Assembly (NCBI GenBank): GCA_023399215.1 | Contig: JAEWQJ010000031.1 | Coordinates: 67,383-131,382 of the forward strand | Origin: Methanobacteriota archaeon | GTDB taxonomy: Archaea > Halobacteriota > Methanosarcinia > Methanosarcinales > Methanosarcinaceae | DNA length: 64,000 bases | Direction of reading: 5' to 3' | Shown here: positions 54,093 to 63,577 of the stretch, in pieces | Position numbering within the stretch: the stretch's first letter is position 1 | How the letters are laid out: each line of letters begins with the position of its first letter | Made by a program: the position numbers and the translations under genes | The notes under the pieces: model-generated | Told to the model about the DNA's origin: nothing | Seen by the model: the letters and a program-made list of their open reading frames with translations, nothing else | Database searches by the model: none

Positions 54093-54965
54093 CTATACTT
54101 TTCTTGCAACTATCGCTGTCCAATCCCCGCCTTTCTGGTACGACTCTCCTGAGAGACTGTTCCATACCTGTTCAACTTTAAGCCCATTCTGCTCAAGAAC
54201 CCTACTTATTTTCTCAAGGGAATAATCATGAAACCAGAGTCTGTAGACCTTTACTTCCCCATTTTCATCAACGATTACATACTGATTTAGCCAGGTATCA
54301 TTTTCCGGATAGTCAAATCCTTCTTCCAGCACAAGGTGCCTGCCCGGTCTCCAGAACCCACCTTCAGAGAAATACCACCTGTTTTTGAGCCCTTCTTGCA
54401 TGCGTAGCTCTCTTGTGGACACGTCAAAGATAAAAATTCCGTTGTCTTTAAGTGCTCTGTGAACAAGGCTCAGGAGAAGGTCACGTTTTTCGTCGGAAAA
54501 GGTACAGATTTCCCCATAGACCTGAAGAACGGCATCAAAAGTCCTTTCATAATCGATATTGAAAAAGTCTTCACAGATATAATCAATATCATGCTCATTT
54601 CTTTCAGCCTGAGCCTGCGCATAATCTATAGACCGTCTGGAAAGGTCAATGCCAGTTACTTTCATGCCTTCAAAACACAGCCTGCTGCTGTACAGTCCTG
54701 GCCCGCAGCCAAGATCAAGTACTCTGTCTCCTTTTTTCAGAAATCCTGAGGTTATGAGATGGCAAACTGTTTTTTCTATCTCAGCATTTCTTCGACTCGC
54801 CCCATCATGGGCCTGGTTAAGGTGGGCTTCAAGCATGCTTTTCGAGATGTGTGTGTCGTCCCAGAAACGAGGCTCACCAGGTTCGAAAAGAGGAGGTTTT
54901 AAAGGTTGAGAGAAGAGGGAGAAAAGATTATGGATCATTTTACAGATTATTTGAGGTTCTGACAT
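54093..54965 (-). CDS. class I SAM-dependent methyltransferase
   Basis: The 290-residue protein has the SAM motif I VLDLGCGPGLYSSRL, motif II GIDLSRRSIDYAQ and motif IV-like FDAVLQVYGEICTF. The C-terminal half includes RWYFSEGGFWRPGRHLVLEEGF and ends with GDWTAIVARKV. Small-molecule substrate unknown. A 17-base tandem repeat lies just before its start. Confidence 0.82.
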   Translation of the reverse strand: MSEPQIICKMIHNLFSLFSQPLKPPLFEPGEPRFWDDTHISKSMLEAHLNQAHDGASRRNAEIEKTVCHLITSGFLKKGDRVLDLGCGPGLYSSRLCFEGMKVTGIDLSRRSIDYAQAQAERNEHDIDYICEDFFNIDYERTFDAVLQVYGEICTFSDEKRDLLLSLVHRALKDNGIFIFDVSTRELRMQEGLKNRWYFSEGGFWRPGRHLVLEEGFDYPENDTWLNQYVIVDENGEVKVYRLWFHDYSLEKISRVLEQNGLKVEQVWNSLSGESYQKGGDWTAIVARKV

Positions 54966-54966
54966 A

Positions 54967-55017
54967 TAAAGTAGAGTAAGAGTTAAAGTAGAGTAAGAGT
55001 TAAAGTAGAGTAAGAGT
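54967..55017. repeat. 17-bp tandem repeat, three exact units
   Basis: TAAAGTAGAGTAAGAGT three times in tandem, immediately upstream of the methyltransferase start. Confidence 0.9.
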
Positions 55018-55117
55018 TTTTGTAAATCTACAAAATAGCTTTACTGGCCTGTTCTATCGAGTCAAAGTTCATTTTTTCTGCGTTTATAGGCTCAGTAAAT
55101 TCATACGTTTATCTTTA

Positions 55118-55185
55118 TAATGACTACCTTGTAATGACTACCTTGTAATGACTATCTTGTAATGACTATCTTGTAATGACTACCC
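55118..55185. repeat. 14-bp tandem repeat, about five units
   Basis: TAATGACTAYCTTG repeated four times plus a partial unit. Confidence 0.9.
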
Positions 55186-55453
55186 AGTTGACAAGTATCT
55201 TATTATAATGAACGCCATTTTAATGAAAAAGATATGAAAAGATAAATTTACACTCAAAGGCAAGTTCTTCCTTTCTGTAGAACAATCCAGCACCCTGAAC
55301 TTAAAATATAACAGGATCAGATTGAAATAAGAGAACGGAGTTTGAAACAAGATTTCCCGGAAAGTTTACCACCTATCCGGGGAGTTGGGGCGTTTACCGA
55401 ATTCTCTTTGCAAAGAATAATCACTCTAAACCGAATCATATGGAACTGATATT

Positions 55454-56623
55454 ATGGCAAATGATTTTAAAGAAACTAAAAGCGGACGAACAGGAAAACC
55501 GGGTAGAACAAATAAGACAGGCAAAACAGATGGGTCAGGCAAAACAGGTAAAAGTGGCAGAACAGGTGGAACAGGTAAGGGAACAGGCAAAACAAGCAAG
55601 AGAACCGGCAGAACCGATAAAGCCACTGAGACAGCTTATGACCGCCTGAACAAAGCCCTTGCAGCACACGAAAAGGCCCTTGAAAAAAATCCGGAAGATG
55701 CTGCGGCCTGGGCTGGCAAGGCAGCAGTGTTTCTAAAGCACAGAAGGTATAGTGACTCCCTAAAGGCGATTAAAAAAGCTCTTGAAATCGAGCCTGAAAA
55801 CCCTCACTACCTTTATGAAAAAGGTTTTGTGCTCCTGCAGCTCAACAGGGAAGGAGATGCGTTACAGGCCTTTGACAGGTTGCTCGAAATAAAACCTGAC
55901 AGCGATAAAACCTGGAATCTCAAAACTTCAGTACTTTGCAGGCTAAAGCAGTACGAAAAAGCCCTAATGGATTCTGAAAAAGCTCTTTCTGCCAATCCGA
56001 AGCTCGCAGGAGCCTGGCACGCAAAAGGTTCTGTGCTTGCGGATATGGGCCGATATGAAGAAGCTATAGAAGCCTATGACGCCGCGCTTAATCTTAACCC
56101 GAACCTTGCAAGAGTCATGGTGGGTAAAGGTTTTGCCCTCTACAGTCTGGACAGGCCTGTGGAAGCCATGATAGCTTATGATGCTGCTCTCAAAATAAAC
56201 CCTGATAATGCAAAGACCTGGATAGGGAAAGGCCTTGTCCACCTCAAACTCGGCAAATTCAAAAGAGCTATTGCAGCCTGCAGCAAAGCGATTTCAATCA
56301 AACCTGATTCTTCCGACGCTTGGTACTGCAAAGGCATGGCCCTTTCCAGCCTGGATAAGAATGAAGACGCTCTCGGAGCTCTTGAAAGAGCCCTCCGGAT
56401 TGATCCGGACAATTTCGAGGCTAGAAAAGCTCTGGCTTCCGTGAATTCTAAGCTCGGAATAGCTCTCGAAGAAGAAACAATGGAAGAAGAGAAGCCGAAA
56501 GCGAAGCGAAGTGTGTGGACAAGAAAAAAGCCGACAAGTGAGATACTAAAGAAAAGTCTGGGTCAGGAAAAAGAGAAAAGAGGAAAAATTAGCAGGAAGA
56601 ACTTACAAGCAAAGAAAGAGTAA
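55454..56623 (+). CDS. TPR protein with basic Gly/Thr/Lys arm
   Basis: The 389-residue product begins with a 50-residue low-complexity arm rich in Gly, Thr, Lys and Arg (SGRTGKPGRTNKTGKTDG). Eight or so TPR units follow (residues about 65-345; pattern W-x-x-KGxxLxxLxRxxEA), and a Lys-rich tail ends it. It is a likely paralogue of the two TPR proteins at 1.4 and 2.9 kb. The basic arm might bind nucleic acid or membrane. No catalytic domain seen. Confidence 0.8.
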   Translation: MANDFKETKSGRTGKPGRTNKTGKTDGSGKTGKSGRTGGTGKGTGKTSKRTGRTDKATETAYDRLNKALAAHEKALEKNPEDAAAWAGKAAVFLKHRRYSDSLKAIKKALEIEPENPHYLYEKGFVLLQLNREGDALQAFDRLLEIKPDSDKTWNLKTSVLCRLKQYEKALMDSEKALSANPKLAGAWHAKGSVLADMGRYEEAIEAYDAALNLNPNLARVMVGKGFALYSLDRPVEAMIAYDAALKINPDNAKTWIGKGLVHLKLGKFKRAIAACSKAISIKPDSSDAWYCKGMALSSLDKNEDALGALERALRIDPDNFEARKALASVNSKLGIALEEETMEEEKPKAKRSVWTRKKPTSEILKKSLGQEKEKRGKISRKNLQAKKE

Positions 56624-56967
56624 AAACCGGCGATCCTTATAAAAGTGAACTATAGGAAGAGAGAAAAAGAAATGATTATCTTTCTCCCTCCTATAGAACG
56701 ATGAAGTAAAATATATCGCTAATATATCGCTAATTTGGGAGATAAGTAGGCGCTGCACTCACAACGTCAAATATGCGAAAATTCGGGCGCTCATGACGAA
56801 AGCACTAGTGTATTATTATCAACAATTATCAACAAAATACTTACATTTTTCAGTAAGTTCATTTATAGCGACTTTACTGGCTCTTAGATTCTTTCCGATA
56901 AACGTTGTCTCTTAATCTGAGATAGCAATTAAATAGATTATCTCTTTATTCTGTTAATGGTGATTTC
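56624..56967. other. intergenic region
   Basis: Between the TPR and nitroreductase genes. It contains a duplicated AATATATCGCT (56709-56732) and a TATCAACAATTATCAACAA repeat, but no gene. Confidence 0.4.
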
Positions 56968-57576
56968 TTGACCGACAATATCACATCTACTGGAGAAAAT
57001 ATTTCAAATGCCGTGTTAGACAATATTTACCAGCGTCGATCTGTGCGCAATTTTTCTGATAAAGAGGTTTCCGACGAAATAATCAAAGAGATTATAAGAG
57101 CGGGAACATATGCTCCCACAGCCGTGAATAAGCAGCCATGGCGGTTTGTGGTCATAAAAAATAAGCAGCTCATCGAGGAATATGATGACCGTGCTAAGAA
57201 AGCTTTCCTTGCTGCATACAAAGATGCCGAAAACCCAGATATGGTAAGATTTGTGCAATATTTATCTAAGCCGACAACTCGAATCTTCTATGGAGCGCCT
57301 GTTCTCATTTTAGTGTTTGCGTCCCCCAATGTTATCAATGAGCATGACTGTGCTCTAGCCGCTGAGAATATGATGCTTGCAGCCCATTCTTTAGGAATCG
57401 GCAGCTGCTGGATAGGTCTGGCTGGTGGGTTGGGTTACGATATGGAATTTCTGAAGGAGGTCGGAGTGCCAGAGGGTCATAAGCTTATCGCACCGCTGAT
57501 TTTCGGATATCCGGCAAAGCAGAACCTTAAAGCACCTGCTCGTAATGCTGATGTCATATTAAAATGGATAAATTAA
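56968..57576 (+). CDS. nitroreductase-family FMN protein
   Basis: The 202-residue FMN-dependent oxidoreductase fold has YQRRSVRNFSDKEVSDEIIKEIIRAGTYAPTAVNKQPWRFVV at the front and AAHSLGIGSCWIGLAGG in the second half. It reduces nitro, quinone or flavin substrates in the cytoplasm; the specific substrate is unknown. The TTG start has GGTGA closely before it. Confidence 0.85.
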   Translation: MTDNITSTGENISNAVLDNIYQRRSVRNFSDKEVSDEIIKEIIRAGTYAPTAVNKQPWRFVVIKNKQLIEEYDDRAKKAFLAAYKDAENPDMVRFVQYLSKPTTRIFYGAPVLILVFASPNVINEHDCALAAENMMLAAHSLGIGSCWIGLAGGLGYDMEFLKEVGVPEGHKLIAPLIFGYPAKQNLKAPARNADVILKWIN

Positions 57577-58417
57577 CCCCGAAATAAAGGCATAATAAAA
57601 ATTTCCCACTATTTTGGGTTTACAATATATTAGGGCTTGTCCAAAGTGTTTTTATTCACTTATCTTTTTTAAAAATGTGAGAAGTTGTTTGATATCCGGT
57701 GACGATAAAAACCGTTTTTCGGAACGGGTGTGGTGGTGTATATACTTGGGTTGGTTAGTACAGTTATGAGAATAGGTTCCCGTTCCTGGATACAATAAGT
57801 AGTATCATCTACTTAAATAATACTGAGGAAATAAGAGCATTGATACAATAATTGTGCGAATTTTACTCCTAAAACGAATTAGAATGAATTGTGAATGGTT
57901 TGATACATAATCAAGTTAGGTAGTTAGAAGCAAAAAAGCACTCCTTTTTTAAAGTTAAAAAGTTCTTCGCCCATAAAATTCAAACTTTATTATTATTCCG
58001 AGCGCATCCCAATACTTGATTTAATTTCGGTATTGTTGCTGATATTACAACTCCAAAGCATGCTTTTTCTAGTACACTACTTGACCTTAGTAATCAATTT
58101 GTAATTAAGTCAATTAAAGTGTTAATTGTTAGAGACTTTGGTAATACAACTTATATTGATGTTTAAGGTTGTAAAGTTTGGAATTCAGTCGTGTGTAAAA
58201 TTTAACGATTGAATTCCAAAATTCAAAGCTCAATTAGTTGCTTACAAGAGATCTAAAGAAGTAATTTCGAATTTTGGGATCAACTTCCAGATAAATTATC
58301 TCAAATTATATAATTTTTTCAAATTTTTAATAAAATAAGAAAGTTTAATAGCTTATTCAAGTTTATATTCTTAACATTTTTTTATATAAAATATACAAAA
58401 AATAATGGAGTAGGATA
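57577..58417. other. 840-bp intergenic region
   Basis: AT-rich with no gene-like frame. A TATA-like TATATAAAATATAC lies about 35 bases upstream of the surface-protein gene, and GGAGTAGGATA is its ribosome site. Confidence 0.5.
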
Positions 58418-60286
58418 ATGATAATTAACAAAAAATTATATTCAGTAGCCTTAGTATCAGCGGCTCTGATTTTATTTTTATTTTTTGTATCATTTACGGC
58501 ATCAGCACAAACTGAATCAGAAATCACAAGTGAAGTAGAGAATACGTCAGATGGACAGGTTATGTCCGATGAAGTGCCTACAGAATTTGATGGCATAGCT
58601 ACGGAATCTGTACAGTCTGCCGCGCTCAAGATAACTGAAAAGCGGATCACTACCAACGACTCAAATCAAGTTTATCCTAAGATTTATGGTAACATCATAG
58701 TATGGGAGGATGAGCGTAACGAAAACCATGATATCTATATGTATAACCTCTCTACTTCCAAGGAAACTCGGATAACTGTCAATTCATCAGATCAATACGA
58801 TCCTGATGTCTACGGTAACAGGATAGTGTGGGAGGATTGGCGTAATGATGATACCAATTCAAACGGCGATATATATATGTATGATCTATCCACTTCCAAA
58901 GAGATTCCTTTAATCACCAATGATGATTCAAGTCAGAGATGTCCTGCAATTTACGGTGACAAAATAGTATGGATGGATTGGGGCAGGGGAGATGAAGATG
59001 TTTCCGATATTTACATGTACGACCTTTCAACGTCCACGGAAACTCGTCTCCCCACTCACGGAATGGCATACAATCCTGATATCTATGGTAACAGGATAGT
59101 GTGGGAAGAGGAGCGCGATGATAACTACGATATCTACATGTATGATTTATCTACTTCCACTGAAACAAAGATAACCACCAATTGGGCAAATCAGTTAAAT
59201 CCTGCAATCTACGGTGACAGGATAGTATGGGAAGATTGGCGTAATGATGATGATAGCGGTCCAATCAGCGATATCTACATGTACGATCTTTCTACTAAAA
59301 AAGAAACTCAGATAACCAACGGTAAATCAAATTCACAGTATCCTGCAATCTATGGAAACAGGATAGTGTGGGAGGACGACCGTAACGGTAACTGGGATAT
59401 CTATGTGTACGATCTTGCTACTCACCAGCAAACTCGCACTACAGAGGCATCAGCTCAGTTACGCCCAAATATCTATGGCGACAAGATCGTGTGGGAAGAC
59501 GTTCGTAATGGAAACTACGATATTTATATGGGTACTCTTTCATCAACAACTTTTCCGGTTGCTTCATTCTCTGCCTCTCTGACCTCTGGAAAAGCTCCAT
59601 TAAACGTTAAATTTACTGACACAAGCACAGGAACACCGACGAAGTGGCAATGGAATTTTGGAGATGGATCAAAGTCATTCCTCAAGAATCCAACTCATAA
59701 ATACAGTAAGGCAGGGATATATACTGTTAGCTTAACAGTAAAGAATGCTGCAGGCAGTAATACTTTAACAAAAAAAGATTACATAAAAATAGTAACAAAA
59801 CCTGTTGCTTCATTCTCTGCCTCTCCGACCTCTGGAAAAGTACCATTGAAGGTTCAGTTTACTGACAAAAGCACAGGCTTTCCCACTTCATGGAAGTGGA
59901 CTTTTGGAGACGGAACCACCTCAACCAAGCAGAACCCAACTCATAAGTATTCCAAAGCCGGAAAATATACAGTCAGCTTGACTGTAAAGAACGCTATGGG
60001 CAGTAACACGGTAACAAAAACAGAATATATAAAAGTGATAACAAAACCTGTTGCAAACTTTACCAGTAGCGTTACATCAGGAAAAGCACCATTAAATGTT
60101 GCCTTTACTGACACAAGCACAGGGATACCTGCTACATGGATATGGAACTTTGGAGATGGATCAAAGTCATATCTCCAAAATCCGACTCATAAGTATTCCA
60201 AAGCCGGAAAATATACTGTCAGTCTAACAGTAAAGAACGCTGCTGGAAGTAACACTAAAACTATGTCCAATTATATAACAGTGTAA
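58418..60286 (+). CDS. secreted surface protein: 7-bladed propeller plus 3 PKD
   Basis: The 622-residue protein has a signal peptide (ending TASAQ) followed by seven TolB-like propeller repeats with the pattern YGNRIVWEDxRN and DIYMYDLSTSxET (about 75-370). Three PKD domains follow (about 375-450, 460-540, 545-620), each with FTDTSTG and WNFGDGSKS. It is a typical Methanosarcina cell-surface or S-layer-associated protein, likely for adhesion or cell-cell contact. No membrane anchor is seen at the C-terminus. Confidence 0.9.
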   Translation: MIINKKLYSVALVSAALILFLFFVSFTASAQTESEITSEVENTSDGQVMSDEVPTEFDGIATESVQSAALKITEKRITTNDSNQVYPKIYGNIIVWEDERNENHDIYMYNLSTSKETRITVNSSDQYDPDVYGNRIVWEDWRNDDTNSNGDIYMYDLSTSKEIPLITNDDSSQRCPAIYGDKIVWMDWGRGDEDVSDIYMYDLSTSTETRLPTHGMAYNPDIYGNRIVWEEERDDNYDIYMYDLSTSTETKITTNWANQLNPAIYGDRIVWEDWRNDDDSGPISDIYMYDLSTKKETQITNGKSNSQYPAIYGNRIVWEDDRNGNWDIYVYDLATHQQTRTTEASAQLRPNIYGDKIVWEDVRNGNYDIYMGTLSSTTFPVASFSASLTSGKAPLNVKFTDTSTGTPTKWQWNFGDGSKSFLKNPTHKYSKAGIYTVSLTVKNAAGSNTLTKKDYIKIVTKPVASFSASPTSGKVPLKVQFTDKSTGFPTSWKWTFGDGTTSTKQNPTHKYSKAGKYTVSLTVKNAMGSNTVTKTEYIKVITKPVANFTSSVTSGKAPLNVAFTDTSTGIPATWIWNFGDGSKSYLQNPTHKYSKAGKYTVSLTVKNAAGSNTKTMSNYITV

Positions 60287-60660
60287 AAGTAATGAGAATT
60301 TTAAATTAAAGATGTTAATAATAAAAGGGAGTGGGGAACTTTTTATGACGTTAATCTCTATAAAACTAAATTAAACCGGACAAAGAACAGTATATAGGTG
60401 GGGAAGAACAATCCCACCAACGGGTTTGTGAGGAGCAGGGAAAGAATAAGACCTGCCCCTTATGATTACAGACCAAACCTAGGAAATAGGTCTGCATATG
60501 AATATCAGCATTAAAAATATTTAAATGTTTTGCAGTGTTAATTTTAGATTATCGATGGTGTAAATCCTAACAAATGAGATCAGTTAGTCATGATTCCAGG
60601 ATGACGAGACGGGTACATGAAAAACAAACTCAGCGAATTTTTCTAAGAATGACTAATTTT
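60287..60660. other. intergenic region 3' of surface protein
   Basis: A GTGGG-N10-CCCAC stem (60408-60427 region) and a CAGGG...CCTGCCCC pair could terminate the surface-protein transcript or the convergent SLATT transcript. No gene seen. Confidence 0.4.
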
Positions 60661-61206
60661 TTATTTATTTTTCCGAAGAGCGTTTGGTAAGAACATGTCA
60701 ATTTCTTTGTCAGAAAATGTCATTTCCTCATCTACTTTTAAGGCTTTTTGTGCCATCTTATATGCTTTTCTGTTTGTACTGAGAGCATTTTCGTATATTT
60801 CATTTAGTTCCTCTAAAAGTGAATCTCTTTCAATGGCAATCTCTTCAGAGTTGTATCGTTCGTTCTGAATATCAGCAATGAAATTTTGATATTTTTCTCG
60901 AATATACCACAATTTTTTAGCTGCATTTTTGTATTCAATCGCAGGAGCTTCATAATTAAAGTTTAACTGCAAGACAACGAAAAATAGAGTAATTGTGGAT
61001 AAAACAGATGTCCAGAGTAAATAGTCTTTACTAGATAATAGCGATCCCAAAGCGGTGCCAGTAGTTAGTACGAGTAAAATGATATTAGCTAATTTAATCC
61101 GTTTTGACCATGATATAGAGATGTCAGCGGCTTTCTCATATGTCTTATGAGTATAAACTACTTTTCCAAATGTTTCTCTAACTATGTTTAAATTAACTTC
61201 GTCCAT
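60661..61206 (-). CDS. SLATT-domain two-TM protein (candidate defence effector)
   Basis: The 181-residue protein has an N-terminal helix, two adjacent TM helices (LANIILLVLTTGTALGSLL and LLWTSVLSTITLFFVVLQLNF) and a long cytoplasmic helical region YKNAAKKLWYIREKYQNFI typical of SLATT (SMODS/SLOG-associating 2TM) proteins. SLATT proteins are proposed pore-forming effectors that respond to a nucleotide signal. It begins nine bases after the nucleotidyltransferase gene, so the two are surely co-translated. The function is inferred from this pairing. Confidence 0.8.
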   Translation of the reverse strand: MDEVNLNIVRETFGKVVYTHKTYEKAADISISWSKRIKLANIILLVLTTGTALGSLLSSKDYLLWTSVLSTITLFFVVLQLNFNYEAPAIEYKNAAKKLWYIREKYQNFIADIQNERYNSEEIAIERDSLLEELNEIYENALSTNRKAYKMAQKALKVDEEMTFSDKEIDMFLPNALRKNK

Positions 61207-61215
61207 GATTGCCTC

Positions 61216-62088
61216 TTATGGGGATGGAAATCTAATTCCAAATAATTTCTTCCATTCAGCAGTTGCGGTATAAGGTAGATTTTCAGATTCTAGGTTACAT
61301 GCATTCTCAGCACTTGATAAAGCAGATTTGGCTTTTGGCTCCCAAGAATTACCGTAAGCAATTGATTCATAAGTTCCAGGAATATAACTAGAATTTGACA
61401 CTTTACTTAACAAGTATTTGAAATAATCTCTAACCATCCAGTCATAGTATGTGGAACCCTTGTCATAATATTGATATAAATTCAAAAAATCGACCACAGT
61501 TAATTCTATTACTAATGATTTTATTTCAACACTGCAATTAAATTTCCACGCTTTAATCATTTTTATTAACCTAATCGTATTACCCTCTGTTCGTTTATTT
61601 GATATCTGAATATTTTCCATTTCAGATTTAGGATCAGTCAGTTTCCACCTCCCTCCATTGTTAGTATCTGGAATGTAATAACTTCCATTAAGTAGAAAGC
61701 TCGGAACAACTTCTACATAATATGATACAAAATTAACCATCACAACTTGCCCATCAGCACGCATATTGGTGTTCGAATATTTTTTAAGCAAAATATTTTT
61801 TATATCTTGCAATAAGTGCGACTGACCATTTCCAGAACGAGAATCATATCTTTTAAATTCACTGTAAGGCAGAACAAAAATGACGTCAATATCAGTTGGA
61901 GGGGCTATTGCGGTGTTTTTCCCATATGATCCAGCCAATAACTTTGTAGATCCATTGTAGGTTGTGCTATAGTAGTTGTTATGGAGCTTTTCACAAACAC
62001 CATCATATTTTGTTTTTGCGTCCTGTATTTGATTGGCTGTAAGTTGAATGTTTGTTAAGAAAGTGGTAAATTGTTGCCCTATATTCAA
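61216..62088 (-). CDS. CD-NTase/SMODS-like nucleotidyltransferase
   Basis: The 290-residue protein has the Pol-beta-like catalytic motif GSYGKNTAI (residues 53-61) followed by TDIDV (Asp66, Asp68), and a third acidic site in YYVEVVPSF, where Glu replaces the usual Asp. A helical domain follows (IRLIKMIKAWKF, LVIELTVVDFLN). CD-NTases make cyclic oligonucleotide signals on phage infection and start CBASS-type immunity. The downstream SLATT gene would be the effector. The variant third residue means activity should not be assumed. Confidence 0.8.
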   Translation of the reverse strand: MNIGQQFTTFLTNIQLTANQIQDAKTKYDGVCEKLHNNYYSTTYNGSTKLLAGSYGKNTAIAPPTDIDVIFVLPYSEFKRYDSRSGNGQSHLLQDIKNILLKKYSNTNMRADGQVVMVNFVSYYVEVVPSFLLNGSYYIPDTNNGGRWKLTDPKSEMENIQISNKRTEGNTIRLIKMIKAWKFNCSVEIKSLVIELTVVDFLNLYQYYDKGSTYYDWMVRDYFKYLLSKVSNSSYIPGTYESIAYGNSWEPKAKSALSSAENACNLESENLPYTATAEWKKLFGIRFPSP

Positions 62089-62368
62089 TAAGTCACCTTC
62101 AATTTATTTTGATATATACACTATTTATTTTCGATGTTAATATATTGTCAAATACTATAAAACTGTTTGTATTAATTGATTAAGAATAATTGTCAAAAAG
62201 TTGGAGCCTATTCAACGTGTTGTGACGTGGTCGTTCATAGGTCAAGAAGGAAATTCGACTTTGAAACTTAGTTGGTTAATCGACAGAAATGGAAATATCA
62301 AAAAGATGTACTGAGGAAGCTCTCAATATCAAATAATCAGAAAACAATGGGTACATTACAGACAATTT

Positions 62369-63238
62369 TTATTGAAGGCTAGCGATATAATTTTCTATGT
62401 CAGGTATTTTTTCTATTTTTAGTTCATAATTGCAATTTTTTTCCTTAGCTTTGAAGAATTCTACTTCAAATCCCTCTTTTAAGTAATTTTTATTAATGAT
62501 ATTGTAGATTCGAATAACATCTCGCTCGTCAATCTTTAATCCAAAAATAACTCTTTTTAAACAGCTTTTGTCATATTTTAGAACCCGTGGTTCGCGGATA
62601 TGTGGTTCAGGAAGTATCATTCTGTATTCAGATTCATACTCCCATGCATGTAATTTTGTGAATATACGTTCATCCGCTATCTTATTATTTTCATGTGGAT
62701 TGTCAAATATATTCACAACACATAGATCATCACTAGGATCATATATTACTTCTCTAAATTCACCTAAGGACGGTGATTTATCAGTATCCGATTTATACAG
62801 AAGCATAGAATAGTATTCATTTTCGTCACTACCTTCAAACCCTAGACAAATACCCTGGTGAGAGTCTGCATAGTGGCTCCACATTAGAATATTATCACAT
62901 TTGCTGCTAAAACAACAAACTATTGGAACTTTTAAATACTGTGACGCATCGTGAGGACAAACTAAACCGTTGTCTTCTTTCTTAAAACCGTTTACTTTTT
63001 CTTCTGCTTGTCTAGGACTACATTCGTATTTCTCACATAATAAATCGATCCATTGTTCTTTTGTACCTGCAAAATCCACACGAATTCTACAATCAAAAGG
63101 ATCATTAAAATTATTCGGATCGTTAAAATATAGTTGATGTTGAGCTAAGTTCCTTAATGTGTAATTTTTGCAGTTGCCGTCCTTGTCATAGCACTCTTCG
63201 AGACTTTGATATTTATAAAATCTGTTCGGCTTGACCAT
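62369..63238 (-). CDS. DUF2971 protein
   Basis: The 289-residue protein has the DUF2971 pattern: a start MVKPNRFYKYQSLE, then LYFNDPNNFNDPFDC, ILMWSHYADSHQGICLGFE and a late RVIFGLKIDERD. The family is of unknown biochemistry and is often found in defence islands and near mobile elements. It lies upstream of the CD-NTase/SLATT pair on the same strand with a 280-base gap, so it may belong to the same locus or stand alone. Confidence 0.8.
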   Translation of the reverse strand: MVKPNRFYKYQSLEECYDKDGNCKNYTLRNLAQHQLYFNDPNNFNDPFDCRIRVDFAGTKEQWIDLLCEKYECSPRQAEEKVNGFKKEDNGLVCPHDASQYLKVPIVCCFSSKCDNILMWSHYADSHQGICLGFEGSDENEYYSMLLYKSDTDKSPSLGEFREVIYDPSDDLCVVNIFDNPHENNKIADERIFTKLHAWEYESEYRMILPEPHIREPRVLKYDKSCLKRVIFGLKIDERDVIRIYNIINKNYLKEGFEVEFFKAKEKNCNYELKIEKIPDIENYIASLQ

Positions 63239-63577
63239 TTGAATCCCAACAAATTACGTACAGCTTATTACTTATCTTCTTTCTTTTCGATCTGTGATCT
63301 GTTTCTGAATTCTATGCAATCAAAGCCAGTCATAGAATAAAGTGAAATCCTCAATAATACCCTAATTTGACAGATTCTGCTAATCGATACAATATTTTCT
63401 TACACAAAACACGGTGTATCGACACATTACATTTTGGTAAACTGAAAAATGTCAAAAAATCATAAGATGCGGGATAAAACTTTGAATAGTATGAAGAAAA
63501 CCGAAGCATGAAGCCTGTTCAGACATTATACAATATACGCTTCTGTCAAATTTGGGATAATATGTACAAATTCGTCA
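63239..63577. other. intergenic region near transposase with inverted repeat
   Basis: AATTTGACAGA (63364-63374) and TCTGTCAAATT (63542-63552) are perfect inverted copies 167 bases apart, one of them close to the transposase stop. They may be an IS end or a small derivative element. Confidence 0.5.

Larger units (their letters stand above)
54966..55453. other. intergenic region with two tandem repeats
   Basis: Divergent spacer between the methyltransferase and TPR genes. The repeats are listed separately; the remainder is AT-rich without a gene. Confidence 0.5.
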
